Positions 34,760-43,483 are shown, counted from the first letter of the stretch. The stretch: 64,000 bases of DNA from Flavobacterium reichenbachii (GCF_002217435.1 NZ_MUHF01000019.1:239769-303768), one strand, 5' to 3'. Program-made: numbers and translations. Notes: generated by a model not told the origin, from the sequence alone.

Positions 34760-36250
34760 ATGAAAATTAATTTTTCTAAATCTCTTCTTGCGTCTTTTTT
34801 AATCACTTTAGTAAGTTTTAATGCTTATTCACAAAAAGAACAAACCGCCGACAGCATAGATGTTTTTCTTAAAGCTAAAATGGAAAAACTTCATATTCCA
34901 GGGCTTCAACTTGCAGTTGTTCAACACGGTAAAATAGTAAAAGAGAACAGTTACGGAATTGCTAATGTCGAAAACTCTGTCAGCGTAACCGATAAAAGTA
35001 TGTTTTCTATTAATTCCTGCACAAAGGCATTTGTGGGTGTTGCCGTAATGCAGCTTCAGGAAGAAGGGAAACTAAATATAAATGATCCTATTTCTAAATA
35101 CTTAGATGATTTGCCTGCAGCGTGGCAAGGTTTAACGATCAAACAATTATTTGCGAATATTTCCGGACTTCCAAATATTATAGATCCAGCAGAAAATTTA
35201 CTTGCCGATACTGAAGAAGGGACTTGGGAAAAGGTTAAGACACTGCCGATGGAGTTTAATACAGGAGATAAATTTCGTTATAATCAGACAGGATATGTTA
35301 TTATAGGCAGAATTATTAATAAGTTGAGCGGCGTGCATTTTACAAAATTTATACAAGAACGCCAGTTTAAAACAGCAGGGATGAAACAAACTCGTTTTGG
35401 AGATTCTAATGATGTAATTCCTAATTCGGCCGGAACTTATACCACACAAGATATTGTTAAAGGTAAATGGATAACTACAGATAGTGTGAGAATTGGGTAT
35501 TCTAAATTCCCGGAGTATTTTAGAACTTGTGCAGGAATAATTTCTACAGCAGATGAAATAGCAAAATGGACTATTGCATTACAAAGCGGAAAGTTATTAA
35601 AGGACAAATCAAGTTTAGATTTGCTTTGGAATCCAGCAGTTTTAAACAATGGGCGTGTGCGCGGCTTTAATAAATTGGTAAATGGTTACGCAATTGGATG
35701 GCCAACTGTTACGAGAGAAGAACATCCTGCTGTAGGGCCAATTGGTGGCATGAGATCTGCATTTTTTATTTATCCAAAGGATGATGTTTCTATAATTGTC
35801 CTGACGAATCTTCAAGGTGCAAATCCTGAGTTTTTTATTGATGAAATTGCAGGTTATTATATTTCTGATATGAAAGAATCGAATGGATTTGGATTATCGG
35901 CTTCGGTTAAAAAGTTAAGAAAGGAACTGATCAAACAGCATTATAACAATGCATTGCAGCTGGCAGTAAATCTTAAAAAAAATAATCCTGAATTTAATTT
36001 GGGCGAAAACGAATTAAATGATTTTGGATATAAATTGCTAGGTGAGGGGAAGCAGGCAGAAGCCTTAAAAATCTTTAAACTTAATGTAGACCTTTATCCG
36101 CAAAGCGCAAACACTTATGACAGCTATGCAGAAACGCTGGCTGGTGCGGGAAATAAAAAAGAGGCGATTAAAAATTATAAAAAAGCATTTGAATTAAATC
36201 CTAAAAATATCAATGCTCAGGAGCAAGCCAAGAAATTAGCAAGTTTGTAA
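34760..36250 (+). CDS. beta-lactamase-like serine hydrolase with C-terminal TPRs
   Basis: A 496-aa secreted enzyme of the class C beta-lactamase/penicillin-binding-protein-like (S12) fold. A signal peptide (SKSLLASFLITLVSFNAYSQ) precedes the catalytic SxxK in INSCTKAFVG (about residues 86-95). The second motif is RYNQTGY (about residue 170), where Tyr-Asn-Gln takes the place of the usual Tyr-x-Asn. A third motif candidate is HPAVGPIGGM. From about residue 380 the chain carries two TPRs (EALKIFKLNVDLYPQSANTY, EAIKNYKKAFELNPKNINAQ). Members include esterases, D-aminopeptidases and beta-lactamases; true beta-lactam hydrolysis is not implied. It ends at a terminator. Confidence 0.88.
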   Translation: MKINFSKSLLASFLITLVSFNAYSQKEQTADSIDVFLKAKMEKLHIPGLQLAVVQHGKIVKENSYGIANVENSVSVTDKSMFSINSCTKAFVGVAVMQLQEEGKLNINDPISKYLDDLPAAWQGLTIKQLFANISGLPNIIDPAENLLADTEEGTWEKVKTLPMEFNTGDKFRYNQTGYVIIGRIINKLSGVHFTKFIQERQFKTAGMKQTRFGDSNDVIPNSAGTYTTQDIVKGKWITTDSVRIGYSKFPEYFRTCAGIISTADEIAKWTIALQSGKLLKDKSSLDLLWNPAVLNNGRVRGFNKLVNGYAIGWPTVTREEHPAVGPIGGMRSAFFIYPKDDVSIIVLTNLQGANPEFFIDEIAGYYISDMKESNGFGLSASVKKLRKELIKQHYNNALQLAVNLKKNNPEFNLGENELNDFGYKLLGEGKQAEALKIFKLNVDLYPQSANTYDSYAETLAGAGNKKEAIKNYKKAFELNPKNINAQEQAKKLASL

Positions 36251-36273
36251 AAGAATATTTTTGAAAATATGGC

Positions 36274-36313
36274 AAAAGCCCTTGCAGAATTTATTTGCAA
36301 GGGCTTTTATTTT
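36274..36313. terminator. terminator after the serine hydrolase
   Basis: AAAAGCCCTTGCA pairs with TGCAAGGGCTTTT over 13 bp, followed by T-rich DNA. The stop of the convergent gene at 36319 lies a few bases on, so it may serve both. Confidence 0.9.
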
Positions 36314-36318
36314 TGAGG

Positions 36319-36696
36319 TTAATCACTAATTTTCTTAAATTTATAAGAACAGCCTTCATCGCAAGTTAAATAAGTTGGAGAAAGATACATATAACCTTTT
36401 TCTAATTTAAAGTTTTCTATAAATGTTCCTGATGGAGTTTCTATTTGAGTTGTAAACCCCTCACAATCGTAATCTAAGGTTAATTTGTCTGATGAAACGG
36501 TGTATTTGCCCGTAAGACATTTGGTAAATCGAGAAGACTTAAATGTTCCATCAGTATTAAAAGTATAAGTGTAGCCATTTTGAGTTTTATGAAGTTTCCA
36601 TGTTCCAATGATGTTATTTGTATCTAAATTTTTATCATCATTACTACATCCTGTCAAAACAAATAATACGGTTAAAGTTAAAAGTAGTTGTTTCAT
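36319..36696 (-). CDS. small lipoprotein, lipocalin-like fold
   Basis: A 125-aa lipoprotein with lipobox VLTGC (Cys 17). The mature part opens with IIGTWKLHKTQNGYTYTFNT and DGTFKSSR, the pattern of the lipocalin-like small lipoproteins common in Bacteroidota. Four more Cys (KCLTGK, DYDCEG, LTCDEGC) suggest disulfides. No operon partner: it is convergent with the serine hydrolase and divergent from the next lipoprotein. Function unknown. Confidence 0.8.
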   Translation of the reverse strand: MKQLLLTLTVLFVLTGCSNDDKNLDTNNIIGTWKLHKTQNGYTYTFNTDGTFKSSRFTKCLTGKYTVSSDKLTLDYDCEGFTTQIETPSGTFIENFKLEKGYMYLSPTYLTCDEGCSYKFKKISD

Positions 36697-36837
36697 GTTT
36701 ATTATTGGTTAAATGGTTTTATATATTAATAATAAGATGTTTAAAGTAGTAAAAGGTTGCTTAGTAATTTATTTTTCAGGTAATAAACATAAGAAAAGAA
36801 TTCCTAAATTAGTTTTTGAACTTGATAATTCATTATT

Positions 36838-37428
36838 ATGAAATCAATACTATATTCTTTTATTATTTTGATTCTCTTATCGGGATGTGCCTCATTTTCT
36901 GATAGAATTGTGAAAGACCATAAACAGGAATTAATACAAAATGATTTAAAAAAATTAGAAGGACATTATGATTTGTTTCCAGACAGCAGTTATGATAGAA
37001 AAGGTAAACTGCAAACAATAGAACCAGAAGATTCTAAATCGGGACACAATCTCAATTATTTTGTAAAATCTCCAGAAGCAAAATACAGTTATGATAAAGG
37101 TTATACAATCGAAATAAAAGTTGTAGGTCCAGATCGATTAAAGTTTATTACCAAAAAAGAAAATGTTGCAATCGATAGTGTAGAGCTGAGCGGAAAATTA
37201 AAAAACGGACTTTTTTATCTTGATAATACGTACTTAAAGCGCAATGGGATTCCCTATATTGCCGGCGGATATACAAACTACAAAACAAGAATCGGACTCA
37301 CAAAAGACAACGGACTTTTGGTCAATTATGCTTATGATAATTCTGGAGCGCTTTTGTTTTTATTTTGGGCAGGATCCGACTATAATTTAGCATATCACTA
37401 TCGACGATTCGAAACTATACATCAATAA
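36838..37428 (+). CDS. small lipoprotein of unknown function
   Basis: A 196-aa lipoprotein with lipobox LLSGC (Cys 17). The mature chain is strand-rich (KGYTIEIKVVGPDRLKFITK, GYTNYKTRIGLTKDNGLLVN) and ends in HYRRFETIHQ. No recognised family. It is followed 42 nt later by a small cytoplasmic protein on the same strand, and then by another small one, so three short genes may form an operon. Confidence 0.75.
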   Translation: MKSILYSFIILILLSGCASFSDRIVKDHKQELIQNDLKKLEGHYDLFPDSSYDRKGKLQTIEPEDSKSGHNLNYFVKSPEAKYSYDKGYTIEIKVVGPDRLKFITKKENVAIDSVELSGKLKNGLFYLDNTYLKRNGIPYIAGGYTNYKTRIGLTKDNGLLVNYAYDNSGALLFLFWAGSDYNLAYHYRRFETIHQ

Positions 37429-37470
37429 CAGATTAGATATAATCATACAAATAATCAATAATTTAAAAAG

Positions 37471-37899
37471 ATGACAGGAAACTGGAACGGTTATTACAAG
37501 TTTGATAATGAAAGAATTCAAAACGCAATGGGTTTTGAAAAAACAAATTTTACAATAGTAATTGATAATTACGAAGGTGGTAATTTTCAGGGAAAAGTAA
37601 ACGATGATGTTGCTACCGGCGGAATGAAAGAAACCGGTGATATCTTTGGCAAGGTAAATAAAAATGCAGTGAGTTTTAAAAAACTGATGCCCAAAAACTG
37701 CGTTATAGACCAAAACGGAAATCGAGCCACTTTAGAGAAAAAACATCCAGTACTGTATTATAAGGGTACTTTTTCAGAAGATAAAACAGAATTGAGCGGC
37801 AAATGGTTTTTTAAACGAAGGTTTTTTTTGCTGTATGGCATTATTCCGATACTTTTTAGTCCTGGAAAAGGGACTTGGAGCATGAAAAAAACCGCTTAA
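37471..37899 (+). CDS. hypothetical strand-rich protein
   Basis: A 142-aa protein without signal peptide, opening MTGNWNGYYKFDNERI. Repeated strand patterns (TNFTIVIDNYEGGNFQGKV, VLYYKGTFSEDKTELSGKW) suggest a lipocalin-like barrel. The hydrophobic FFLLYGIIPILF near the end is too short to call a membrane helix with confidence. It belongs to the run of small genes from 36838 to 38268. Function unknown. Confidence 0.65.
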   Translation: MTGNWNGYYKFDNERIQNAMGFEKTNFTIVIDNYEGGNFQGKVNDDVATGGMKETGDIFGKVNKNAVSFKKLMPKNCVIDQNGNRATLEKKHPVLYYKGTFSEDKTELSGKWFFKRRFFLLYGIIPILFSPGKGTWSMKKTA

Positions 37900-37932
37900 A
37901 GTTTTCCAAATAATTATAATCCTCAAATACAG

Positions 37933-38268
37933 ATGTATAAATATCACTTTCGTCCCGGTTATCAATCTGAAGAACTTTTAATAGATATTTTTAACGGAGC
38001 TGAAAACGAAACTTTCGTTTCTGATTTTATAAATGCAATTCATGAAATAAAACCACAAATGATTGATATTCTGGATTTATGGATGAACGATGAAATATTA
38101 ATGACGTACGATTCTGAAGTTGGAAAATTTACTATTTCAAAAGATATCTGGGGTTTTGCTTTTATAATGGCTGATAATAATCAAGAAGGTCTGGCTCTTA
38201 TAAATTCGATTTTAGAAAAGTCAGAAGAGTTTGAGAAAGTTGAGGTTGATTTTGAAAATTATAAGTAA
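37933..38268 (+). CDS. hypothetical small acidic protein
   Basis: A 111-aa protein, no signal peptide, strongly acidic in the C-terminal half (EKSEEFEKVEVDFENYK). The middle (LDLWMNDEILMTYDSEVGKF) and DIWGFAFIMADNNQEGL have the look of small immunity-like proteins, but no toxin is nearby. It lies 33 nt after the preceding gene and is followed by a dispersed repeat element. Confidence 0.6.
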   Translation: MYKYHFRPGYQSEELLIDIFNGAENETFVSDFINAIHEIKPQMIDILDLWMNDEILMTYDSEVGKFTISKDIWGFAFIMADNNQEGLALINSILEKSEEFEKVEVDFENYK

Positions 38269-38285
38269 AACGGAAACGTCTTATC

Positions 38286-38354
38286 TAGCCCCGATAACAG
38301 CGGCATTTTTTGTGGTGGTGTTCACCACAAAAGATACAGCGGATAGCGGGACTA
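38286..38354 (+). repeat. dispersed Flavobacterium-type structured element, copy A
   Basis: It begins TAGCCCCGATAACAGCGG, has a perfect central hairpin (TTTTGTGGTG/CACCACAAAA), and ends ACAGCGGATAGCGGGACTA. The same order of conserved blocks occurs at 22345-22423 with a different hairpin. The ends are partly complementary, so a long stem is possible. It may be a small RNA or palindromic repeat. Confidence 0.7.
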
Positions 38355-38405
38355 AAGGTGTTCTGAAAACTGAAATTTCTGCTCCTTAAAATTTGCCGTA
38401 CTTTT

Positions 38406-39164
38406 TTATTTTTGCTGCAAAACGACTTTTACTTTTGGCATCATGCGCTCTACAAACCTTGTGTAGGCTATTTTAGATGGATGTAAGCCATCATTTGCTA
38501 CAAGATCAGGATTTGCCAATCCTTGTCGTGTTATGTCTGTAATGGACACAAAAACAACTTCATTTTTAATACAATAGTTTTCTGCAAAAGTATTATACTG
38601 ATCTATTGCAGCAGAAATCTTTGTACTTTGATCTCCGGCAACACTCTTTCCAAAAGGCGTATAAGCATAATCTGGAATAGAAACTACGATAACATTTTTT
38701 TTGTTTCCTTTTGCCAGTTCAATTGCTTTGGTTACCAATTCTGGAAATTCTTTTTCGTAAACAGAAAAACTTCTGCCTTGATATTGATTGTTTACGCCAA
38801 TTAATAGTGTAACTAAATCATAGTTGGGTTCCAGATTTTGAGAATTTATGGACGATAATAAATTAGAAGTTGTCCAGCCGGTAGTTGCAATTATTTTTGA
38901 CGAAATTGAATTGAAGTACATGGCTTGTAAGCTGGCTTTGAGCTGTTCTGGAAATCGGCAGGTCTCACACACGCTTTGCCCAATGGTGTAACTGTCGCCC
39001 AGCGCGAGATAATTTACGCTCGATTTAATAGGCAGGTTAGGATTTGGCACTGGAGCGTCTATTACAGGTCCGGCAGCAGGTTCTTTTGGCATTTCTTCGG
39101 CATTGCAGCTGAGTAATAGCACAGAAAAAAAAAGCGTAACTATTGGTTTAAAATGTAGTTTCAT
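38406..39164 (-). CDS. SGNH/GDSL-hydrolase lipoprotein
   Basis: A 252-aa lipoprotein with lipobox LLLSC (Cys 20). The four SGNH blocks are visible: LGDSYTIGQS (Ser), TTGWTTSNLL, GVNNQYQGRS (Asn) and the C-terminal NDGLHPSKIAY (Asp-His pair). A Pro-rich linker separates the anchor from the domain. Members are esterases, lipases or acetyl-esterases on sugars; the substrate is not readable. It stands alone on the minus strand, with a repeat element beyond its 3' end. Confidence 0.9.
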   Translation of the reverse strand: MKLHFKPIVTLFFSVLLLSCNAEEMPKEPAAGPVIDAPVPNPNLPIKSSVNYLALGDSYTIGQSVCETCRFPEQLKASLQAMYFNSISSKIIATTGWTTSNLLSSINSQNLEPNYDLVTLLIGVNNQYQGRSFSVYEKEFPELVTKAIELAKGNKKNVIVVSIPDYAYTPFGKSVAGDQSTKISAAIDQYNTFAENYCIKNEVVFVSITDITRQGLANPDLVANDGLHPSKIAYTRFVERMMPKVKVVLQQK

Positions 39165-39230
39165 AATTTGTTCAAATTAGATTTCAGGCAGTTTTAAACC
39201 AATAGTTACGTTAAATATATTGTTTTGGTT

Positions 39231-40013
39231 TTATACCATTTCGGTCTTCATTATGATTTCTTCTTCGATGGCATTCCACAGTCCGATTCGTTTTTCCAGA
39301 GCAAGAATCGAAACTTCTTCCACTTCTTTCCATTTTTGGGCATCATCTTCACATAATTCGGTAATCATCTTCATTGCCATTGGTCCGTGCTCGTCTGCAT
39401 CGAGTTCGATATGTCTTTCAAAATAATACAGCAGCTTAGCTAAATTAGCATCTGGAAGGTTTTTCTGAAAATTTTTAAGAATTTCGGTAAACATACTCGG
39501 AATCAGGTCTTCTCTTCCAAAAGTAAAAGCAGCAGCAATTTCATGTGGTTTTCCTTCTTCGATTACTCTAAAAGTAAAATCTAAAAAGGCTTTTACATTT
39601 GGATGGAGCGAACTTTGTTTGATGGCTACAAATATGTTCTGAAGCGAATTAACTTCAGATAAAAATTTTATAACTCCATTAATGTCAGCGCCGCAATCTT
39701 GCATCGCCTCCAGATACATTTCGTAATGGCTTTGTCTTCTGCCGTCTAGTGTTAAATCTGTTTCTTCGGCAAGTACAATTTCGTTGATTAAATATCTGGT
39801 TTCAGGATTTTTGGTAGCAAACCAAGGTGTTGTTGTACAGGTAAGTTTGGCTTGTAATGCTTTTAGCAGCGACATAAAATCCCAGACAGCAAAAACATGC
39901 GATTCCAGAAAACTGTGCAAATCGTCTATGTTTTGGATTTTATTGTATAATGAATGTTGTAAAAGCTGGTCTTTTTGAGGTTGAATGCTAAGGTTTATCT
40001 TTTCGATATTCAT
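39231..40013 (-). CDS. DUF3050-family protein, heme-oxygenase-like fold
   Basis: A 260-aa cytoplasmic protein matching the DUF3050 pattern, opening MNIEKINLSIQPQKDQLLQH and continuing FAVWDFMSLLKALQAKLTCT and DLTLDGRRQSHYEMYLEAM. His and Glu residues in these helices (ESHVFAVWDF, EETD, HYEM, HIELDADEHGP) suggest a di-iron or heme-oxygenase-like metal site. The frame extends to an ATG at 40073, but that extension would run through the terminator hairpin at 40041-40068, so 40013 is chosen. Function unknown for the family. Confidence 0.85.
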   Translation of the reverse strand: MNIEKINLSIQPQKDQLLQHSLYNKIQNIDDLHSFLESHVFAVWDFMSLLKALQAKLTCTTTPWFATKNPETRYLINEIVLAEETDLTLDGRRQSHYEMYLEAMQDCGADINGVIKFLSEVNSLQNIFVAIKQSSLHPNVKAFLDFTFRVIEEGKPHEIAAAFTFGREDLIPSMFTEILKNFQKNLPDANLAKLLYYFERHIELDADEHGPMAMKMITELCEDDAQKWKEVEEVSILALEKRIGLWNAIEEEIIMKTEMV

Positions 40014-40040
40014 TTTTGGGAAAATTTTGGTGCAAAGATA

Positions 40041-40068
40041 AAAAGCTTCTTGATTACAAGAAGCTTTT
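40041..40068. terminator. terminator after glutaryl-CoA dehydrogenase
   Basis: AAAAGCTTCTTG, loop ATTA, CAAGAAGCTTTT: a 12-bp perfect stem with T-rich flanks. It lies 33 nt after the gcdH stop and ahead of the DUF3050 start. Confidence 0.88.
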
Positions 40069-40100
40069 CGCATTGATTTTGTATATAATTTAATAAATGT

Positions 40101-41282
40101 TTACGATTTAAATGCTGGAATTCCAGTTACATCCATTCCGGTAATTAGTAAATGTATGTCATGAGTTCCTTCATATGTTATTACGCTTTCAAGATTCATC
40201 ATGTGGCGCATAATCGAATATTCCCCCGTGATTCCCATGCCTCCAAGCATTTGTCTGGCTTCGCGTGCAATATGAATTGCCATATCTACATTGTTTCTTT
40301 TTGCCATAGAAATCTGTGCTGTTGTAGCTTTTCCTTCGTTTCTTAAAACTCCCAGACGCCATGTAAGTAACTGTGCTTTTGTGATTTCGGTAATCATTTC
40401 GGCCAATTTTTTTTGCTGTAATTGTGTGCCTCCAATAGGTTTGCCAAACTGGATTCTTTCTTTTGCATAGCGCAAAGCGGTATCATAACAATCCATTGCA
40501 GCTCCGATTGCGCCCCAAGCGATTCCGTATCGAGCCGAATCTAAACATCCAAGTGGTGCGCCTAAGCCCGATTTGTTTGGTAAAAGATTCTCTTTTGGCA
40601 CTTTTACATTATCAAAAATCAATTCTCCTGTTGATGAAGCACGAAGCGACCATTTATTGTGAGTTTCCGGAGTTGTAAAACCCTGCATCCCGCGTTCTAC
40701 AATTAATCCGTGAATTCTGCCTTCTTCATCTTTTGCCCAAACTACAGCAATATCTGCAAATGGCGCATTCGAAATCCACATTTTAGCACCATTTAAAAGA
40801 TAATGATCTCCCATGTCTTTAAAATTGGTAATCATACTTCCGGGATCAGAACCGTGATCGGGTTCTGTTAAGCCAAAACAGCCCATAAATTCACCTGTGG
40901 CAAGTTTTGGTAAATATTTCATTCTTTGTTCTTCGTTTCCGTATTTCCAAATAGGATACATTACCAAAGAAGATTGTACAGATGAAGTTGATCTTACACC
41001 AGAATCACCGCGCTCTATCTCCTGCATAATTAAACCGTAAGAAATTTGGTCTAATCCCGCACCTCCGTATTCAACAGGAATATAAGGGCCAAATCCTCCA
41101 ATTTCTCCAAGTCCTTTTATTATTTGTTTAGGAAATTCTGCTTTTTGAGCGTACTCTTCTATTATAGGTGAAACTTCTCTTTTTACCCATGCGCGGGCAG
41201 ATTCGCGAACTAATTTGTGCTCGTCTGTTAATAGATCGTCTAAATTGTAATAATCTGGGGCTTGAAATAAATCTGGTTTCAT
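40101..41282 (-). CDS. gcdH: glutaryl-CoA dehydrogenase-like acyl-CoA dehydrogenase
   Basis: A 393-aa FAD-dependent acyl-CoA dehydrogenase, part of lysine/tryptophan degradation if the glutaryl assignment holds. Family blocks: GVRSTSSVQSSLVMYPIWKY, GCFGLTEPDHGSDPGSM (FAD site), ISNAPFADIAVVWAK, and ITYEGTHDIHLLITG containing the catalytic Glu. These match the glutaryl-CoA dehydrogenase group rather than short-chain types. Length fits (about 390). The ATG at 41282 follows a region with a TAAATTTG -7-like element and a 34-nt palindrome, so expression may be controlled by a dimeric regulator. Confidence 0.9.
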   Translation of the reverse strand: MKPDLFQAPDYYNLDDLLTDEHKLVRESARAWVKREVSPIIEEYAQKAEFPKQIIKGLGEIGGFGPYIPVEYGGAGLDQISYGLIMQEIERGDSGVRSTSSVQSSLVMYPIWKYGNEEQRMKYLPKLATGEFMGCFGLTEPDHGSDPGSMITNFKDMGDHYLLNGAKMWISNAPFADIAVVWAKDEEGRIHGLIVERGMQGFTTPETHNKWSLRASSTGELIFDNVKVPKENLLPNKSGLGAPLGCLDSARYGIAWGAIGAAMDCYDTALRYAKERIQFGKPIGGTQLQQKKLAEMITEITKAQLLTWRLGVLRNEGKATTAQISMAKRNNVDMAIHIAREARQMLGGMGITGEYSIMRHMMNLESVITYEGTHDIHLLITGMDVTGIPAFKS

Positions 41283-41320
41283 CGTTAATTGTTTTTTAGC
41301 AAAACAAATTTACGGAATAA

Positions 41321-41354
41321 AAATATAACAAAACCTTGTTGTTTTGTTATATTT
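41321..41354. promoter_or_regulatory. palindrome between gcdH and the TPR-AraC gene
   Basis: AAATATAACAAAAC (41321-41334), 6 nt, GTTTTGTTATATTT (41341-41354): 14-bp perfect arms. A -7-like TATATTTG (plus, 41348-41355) overlaps it and a TAAATTTG (minus, 41305-41312) flanks it. It is a likely operator in the divergent region. Confidence 0.6.
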
Positions 41355-41449
41355 GTTAAACGGTAAAAGAAAATTAATAGGATTTTGGCAAATTAAATGT
41401 AGTTTATTGATAATTTATGCGCTATTTTTGAATTCCAAAAACAAATTAA

Positions 41450-43195
41450 ATGAGGCTGGTCATCTCTTTTTTATTTTTCTTTATATTAAGTACTGGTGTG
41501 GCTCAAAAAAAAGAGCTTACCGAAAAAGAGTATTTAGAACTGCAGGATAAAATTCGATTCAGCATGAACACGAATTTTGATCAAGGGCTGAAGTATACCA
41601 ATCAAATGCTGCAATCTAATAATAATAAGCATTTGGCTTTTGCCAATGGAGCAGCTTCGTATCTATATCAGTTAAAAGGAAATCGAACTAAAAGCGATCA
41701 GAAATATGCATTGGCACTTTCGTATTTGAGTAAAATGCCTGAATCTGACGAAAAAAGCAGAGTAAATTCTTACCTATATAATTACAGAGGCTTAACCGAA
41801 TGGAAGAGAGGTAATTTTAGTAAAGCACTTGGTTCTTATCAAGACGGAATAAAACTGTCTACTAAGATTGGAGATGTTATTCAGGTTGTAAAATTTAAAG
41901 GAAATGTAGCGTTACTTAATGAAGAAGTTGGAAACTACGAGTTGTCTATAAAGATTCTGAAACAAAATGAAAATTTTCTAGATCAGAATGAAAATTTATA
42001 TGAAAAAGAGCAGTTTCAGAACGCTAAAAGTAATATGTATACCAATTTAGGTAATTCGTATGAAGGGTATTTTATGAAAAACAGAACCAAGACACACTTA
42101 TTGGATTCTGCAGCCTATTTTTATAAAAAAGCAATTACCTTCTCTCAAAAATATACCGACAATAAAATTACTGCCAAGCTGAGTTTGGGTAATATTTATT
42201 TGATGAAAAATGATTACGAAAATGCTGAAAAAGTCTATTATGATGTTGCTTTTTATGCAAAACAGAATAGCAGTGAGCAGTTTTTTCAGGTCGCAACATA
42301 CAATTTGGGTGATTTATATTACGCTACCAAAAAATATGATAAAGCACTTGTTTTTCTGAAGCGAGTAGATTCTATTTCGCTGAAAAGCAAAACCTTTGAT
42401 AATAGTTTTTTTAAGTCAAACTACATTCAGGCAAAAATTTACAATCTAAAAAATGAACCCGAACTAGCTTATAAACATTCTAAGATTTATCTGGATGCCT
42501 ACGAAAAATTTGAAAGCAAATTAAGAGACGAAGCCGTAGAGGTTAACTATAAATTAGGCGTTGAAGATCTTGGAGATGAAATGCTTAACATTCAGGAAAA
42601 ATATAAATATGAAGTTTTATGGAATAAAGCATTAAAAGTATTTTACGTTTTGCTTGTTGTTGGAATTGTCTTTTTATTGATAAAAAATATTAGAGATAAA
42701 AATAAAGCGCATAAAAAAATGAACGCTTTGATAGAAGAGTTTAAAGCTAATTTGGAGAAAAAAGAACATCCAGAAGAAATAATTGAAGCAGAAACTGCTG
42801 AAATTGAAGATGTAACATTCAAAAAGGAGAATGCCAATTTAACTATTGACGAAGCCAAAGAAAACAAAATTGTAGAAAAACTGCTTGCCCTGGAAGAAAA
42901 ATTGGAGTACTTAAATGCAGATTTCACACTTGCTTATGCCGCAAAAAAAGTAAAAACAAATACAACCTATCTGTCTTATATAGTAAACAAGCGATTTGGT
43001 AAATCGTTTGGAGAATATTCTAATGAGCTAAAAATCAATTACGTAATTAATGAGATGATTACAAATCATTTATACCGTAAATATTCAACACAGGCTATTG
43101 CAGAAAGTGTTGGGTTTAAGAATGCGGTATCTTTTGCAAAATCATTTCGCAAAAGAACTGGAGTATCTCCAGCTCAGTTTGCGAATAATATTTAA
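41450..43195 (+). CDS. membrane TPR protein with C-terminal AraC-type DNA-binding domain
   Basis: A 581-aa one-component regulator. A signal peptide or anchor (MRLVISFLFFFILSTGVAQ) leads to TPR repeats over about residues 25-370 (for example GLTEWKRGNFSKALGSYQDG and NLGDLYYATKKYDKALVFLK). One membrane helix follows (ALKVFYVLLVVGIVFLLI, about residues 399-416), then a Glu-rich linker. The last 100 residues are an AraC helix-turn-helix pair (LAYAAKKVKTNTTYLSYIVN, AIAESVGFKNAVSFAKSFRK). So the sensor lies in the periplasm and the DNA-binding part inside. TACTTTTG-type TATTTTTG (41423-41430) is a -7 candidate. It lies next to the peptide locus and may control it; that is inference. Confidence 0.9.
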   Translation: MRLVISFLFFFILSTGVAQKKELTEKEYLELQDKIRFSMNTNFDQGLKYTNQMLQSNNNKHLAFANGAASYLYQLKGNRTKSDQKYALALSYLSKMPESDEKSRVNSYLYNYRGLTEWKRGNFSKALGSYQDGIKLSTKIGDVIQVVKFKGNVALLNEEVGNYELSIKILKQNENFLDQNENLYEKEQFQNAKSNMYTNLGNSYEGYFMKNRTKTHLLDSAAYFYKKAITFSQKYTDNKITAKLSLGNIYLMKNDYENAEKVYYDVAFYAKQNSSEQFFQVATYNLGDLYYATKKYDKALVFLKRVDSISLKSKTFDNSFFKSNYIQAKIYNLKNEPELAYKHSKIYLDAYEKFESKLRDEAVEVNYKLGVEDLGDEMLNIQEKYKYEVLWNKALKVFYVLLVVGIVFLLIKNIRDKNKAHKKMNALIEEFKANLEKKEHPEEIIEAETAEIEDVTFKKENANLTIDEAKENKIVEKLLALEEKLEYLNADFTLAYAAKKVKTNTTYLSYIVNKRFGKSFGEYSNELKINYVINEMITNHLYRKYSTQAIAESVGFKNAVSFAKSFRKRTGVSPAQFANNI

Positions 43196-43342
43196 TTAAG
43201 AAGTTTTCTTTATTAATAATTTTTAAAAGTTTTAAAGATTTGATTTACAATAATCTCTTCACTTTTATTGGATTTTTTTCTATTCGAGTGCCCCGTGCAT
43301 CTTTATAGTTTTGAGTTTTTCAGCTTTAGCTTAAACAAGTTT

Positions 43343-43483
43343 TTAGCCGTTACCGCTTCCTCCGCCTGTTTTTCCCGGATCTGTAGGCGGGTCTTCACCG
43401 TCGCCTCCTCTAAGCATTTTTTGTTGTTTCGTTGATAATTTCTCGTTTTCGAAATCTTCAAATTTTATTTTTGTATTTTTCAT
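43343..43483 (-). CDS. small GG-leader peptide 3
   Basis: A 46-aa peptide, too short for common gene finders. It opens MKNTKIKFEDFENEKLSTKQ and has the leader end QKMLRGG, then a short core rich in Asp, Pro and Gly (DGEDPPTDPGK, TGGGSGNG). It is the third of three tandem paralogues. The leader fits Bacteroidota GG-type natural-product precursors that are cut after Gly-Gly by a C39 peptidase; such an exporter is encoded at 47990. The core has no Cys. No terminator was seen after it. Confidence 0.75.
   Translation of the reverse strand: MKNTKIKFEDFENEKLSTKQQKMLRGGDGEDPPTDPGKTGGGSGNG

Noticed and set aside
34351..34760. tRNA-Ser as an integration site of a mobile element
   Set aside because: No duplicated tRNA end, integrase or phage gene follows; only a terminator and a housekeeping-like enzyme.
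39220..39426. Plus-strand frame at the end of the DUF3050 gene
   Set aside because: Antisense to conserved DUF3050 residues.
40014..40073. N-terminal extension of the DUF3050 protein
   Set aside because: It would be translated through a 12-bp terminator hairpin and is not typical of the family.
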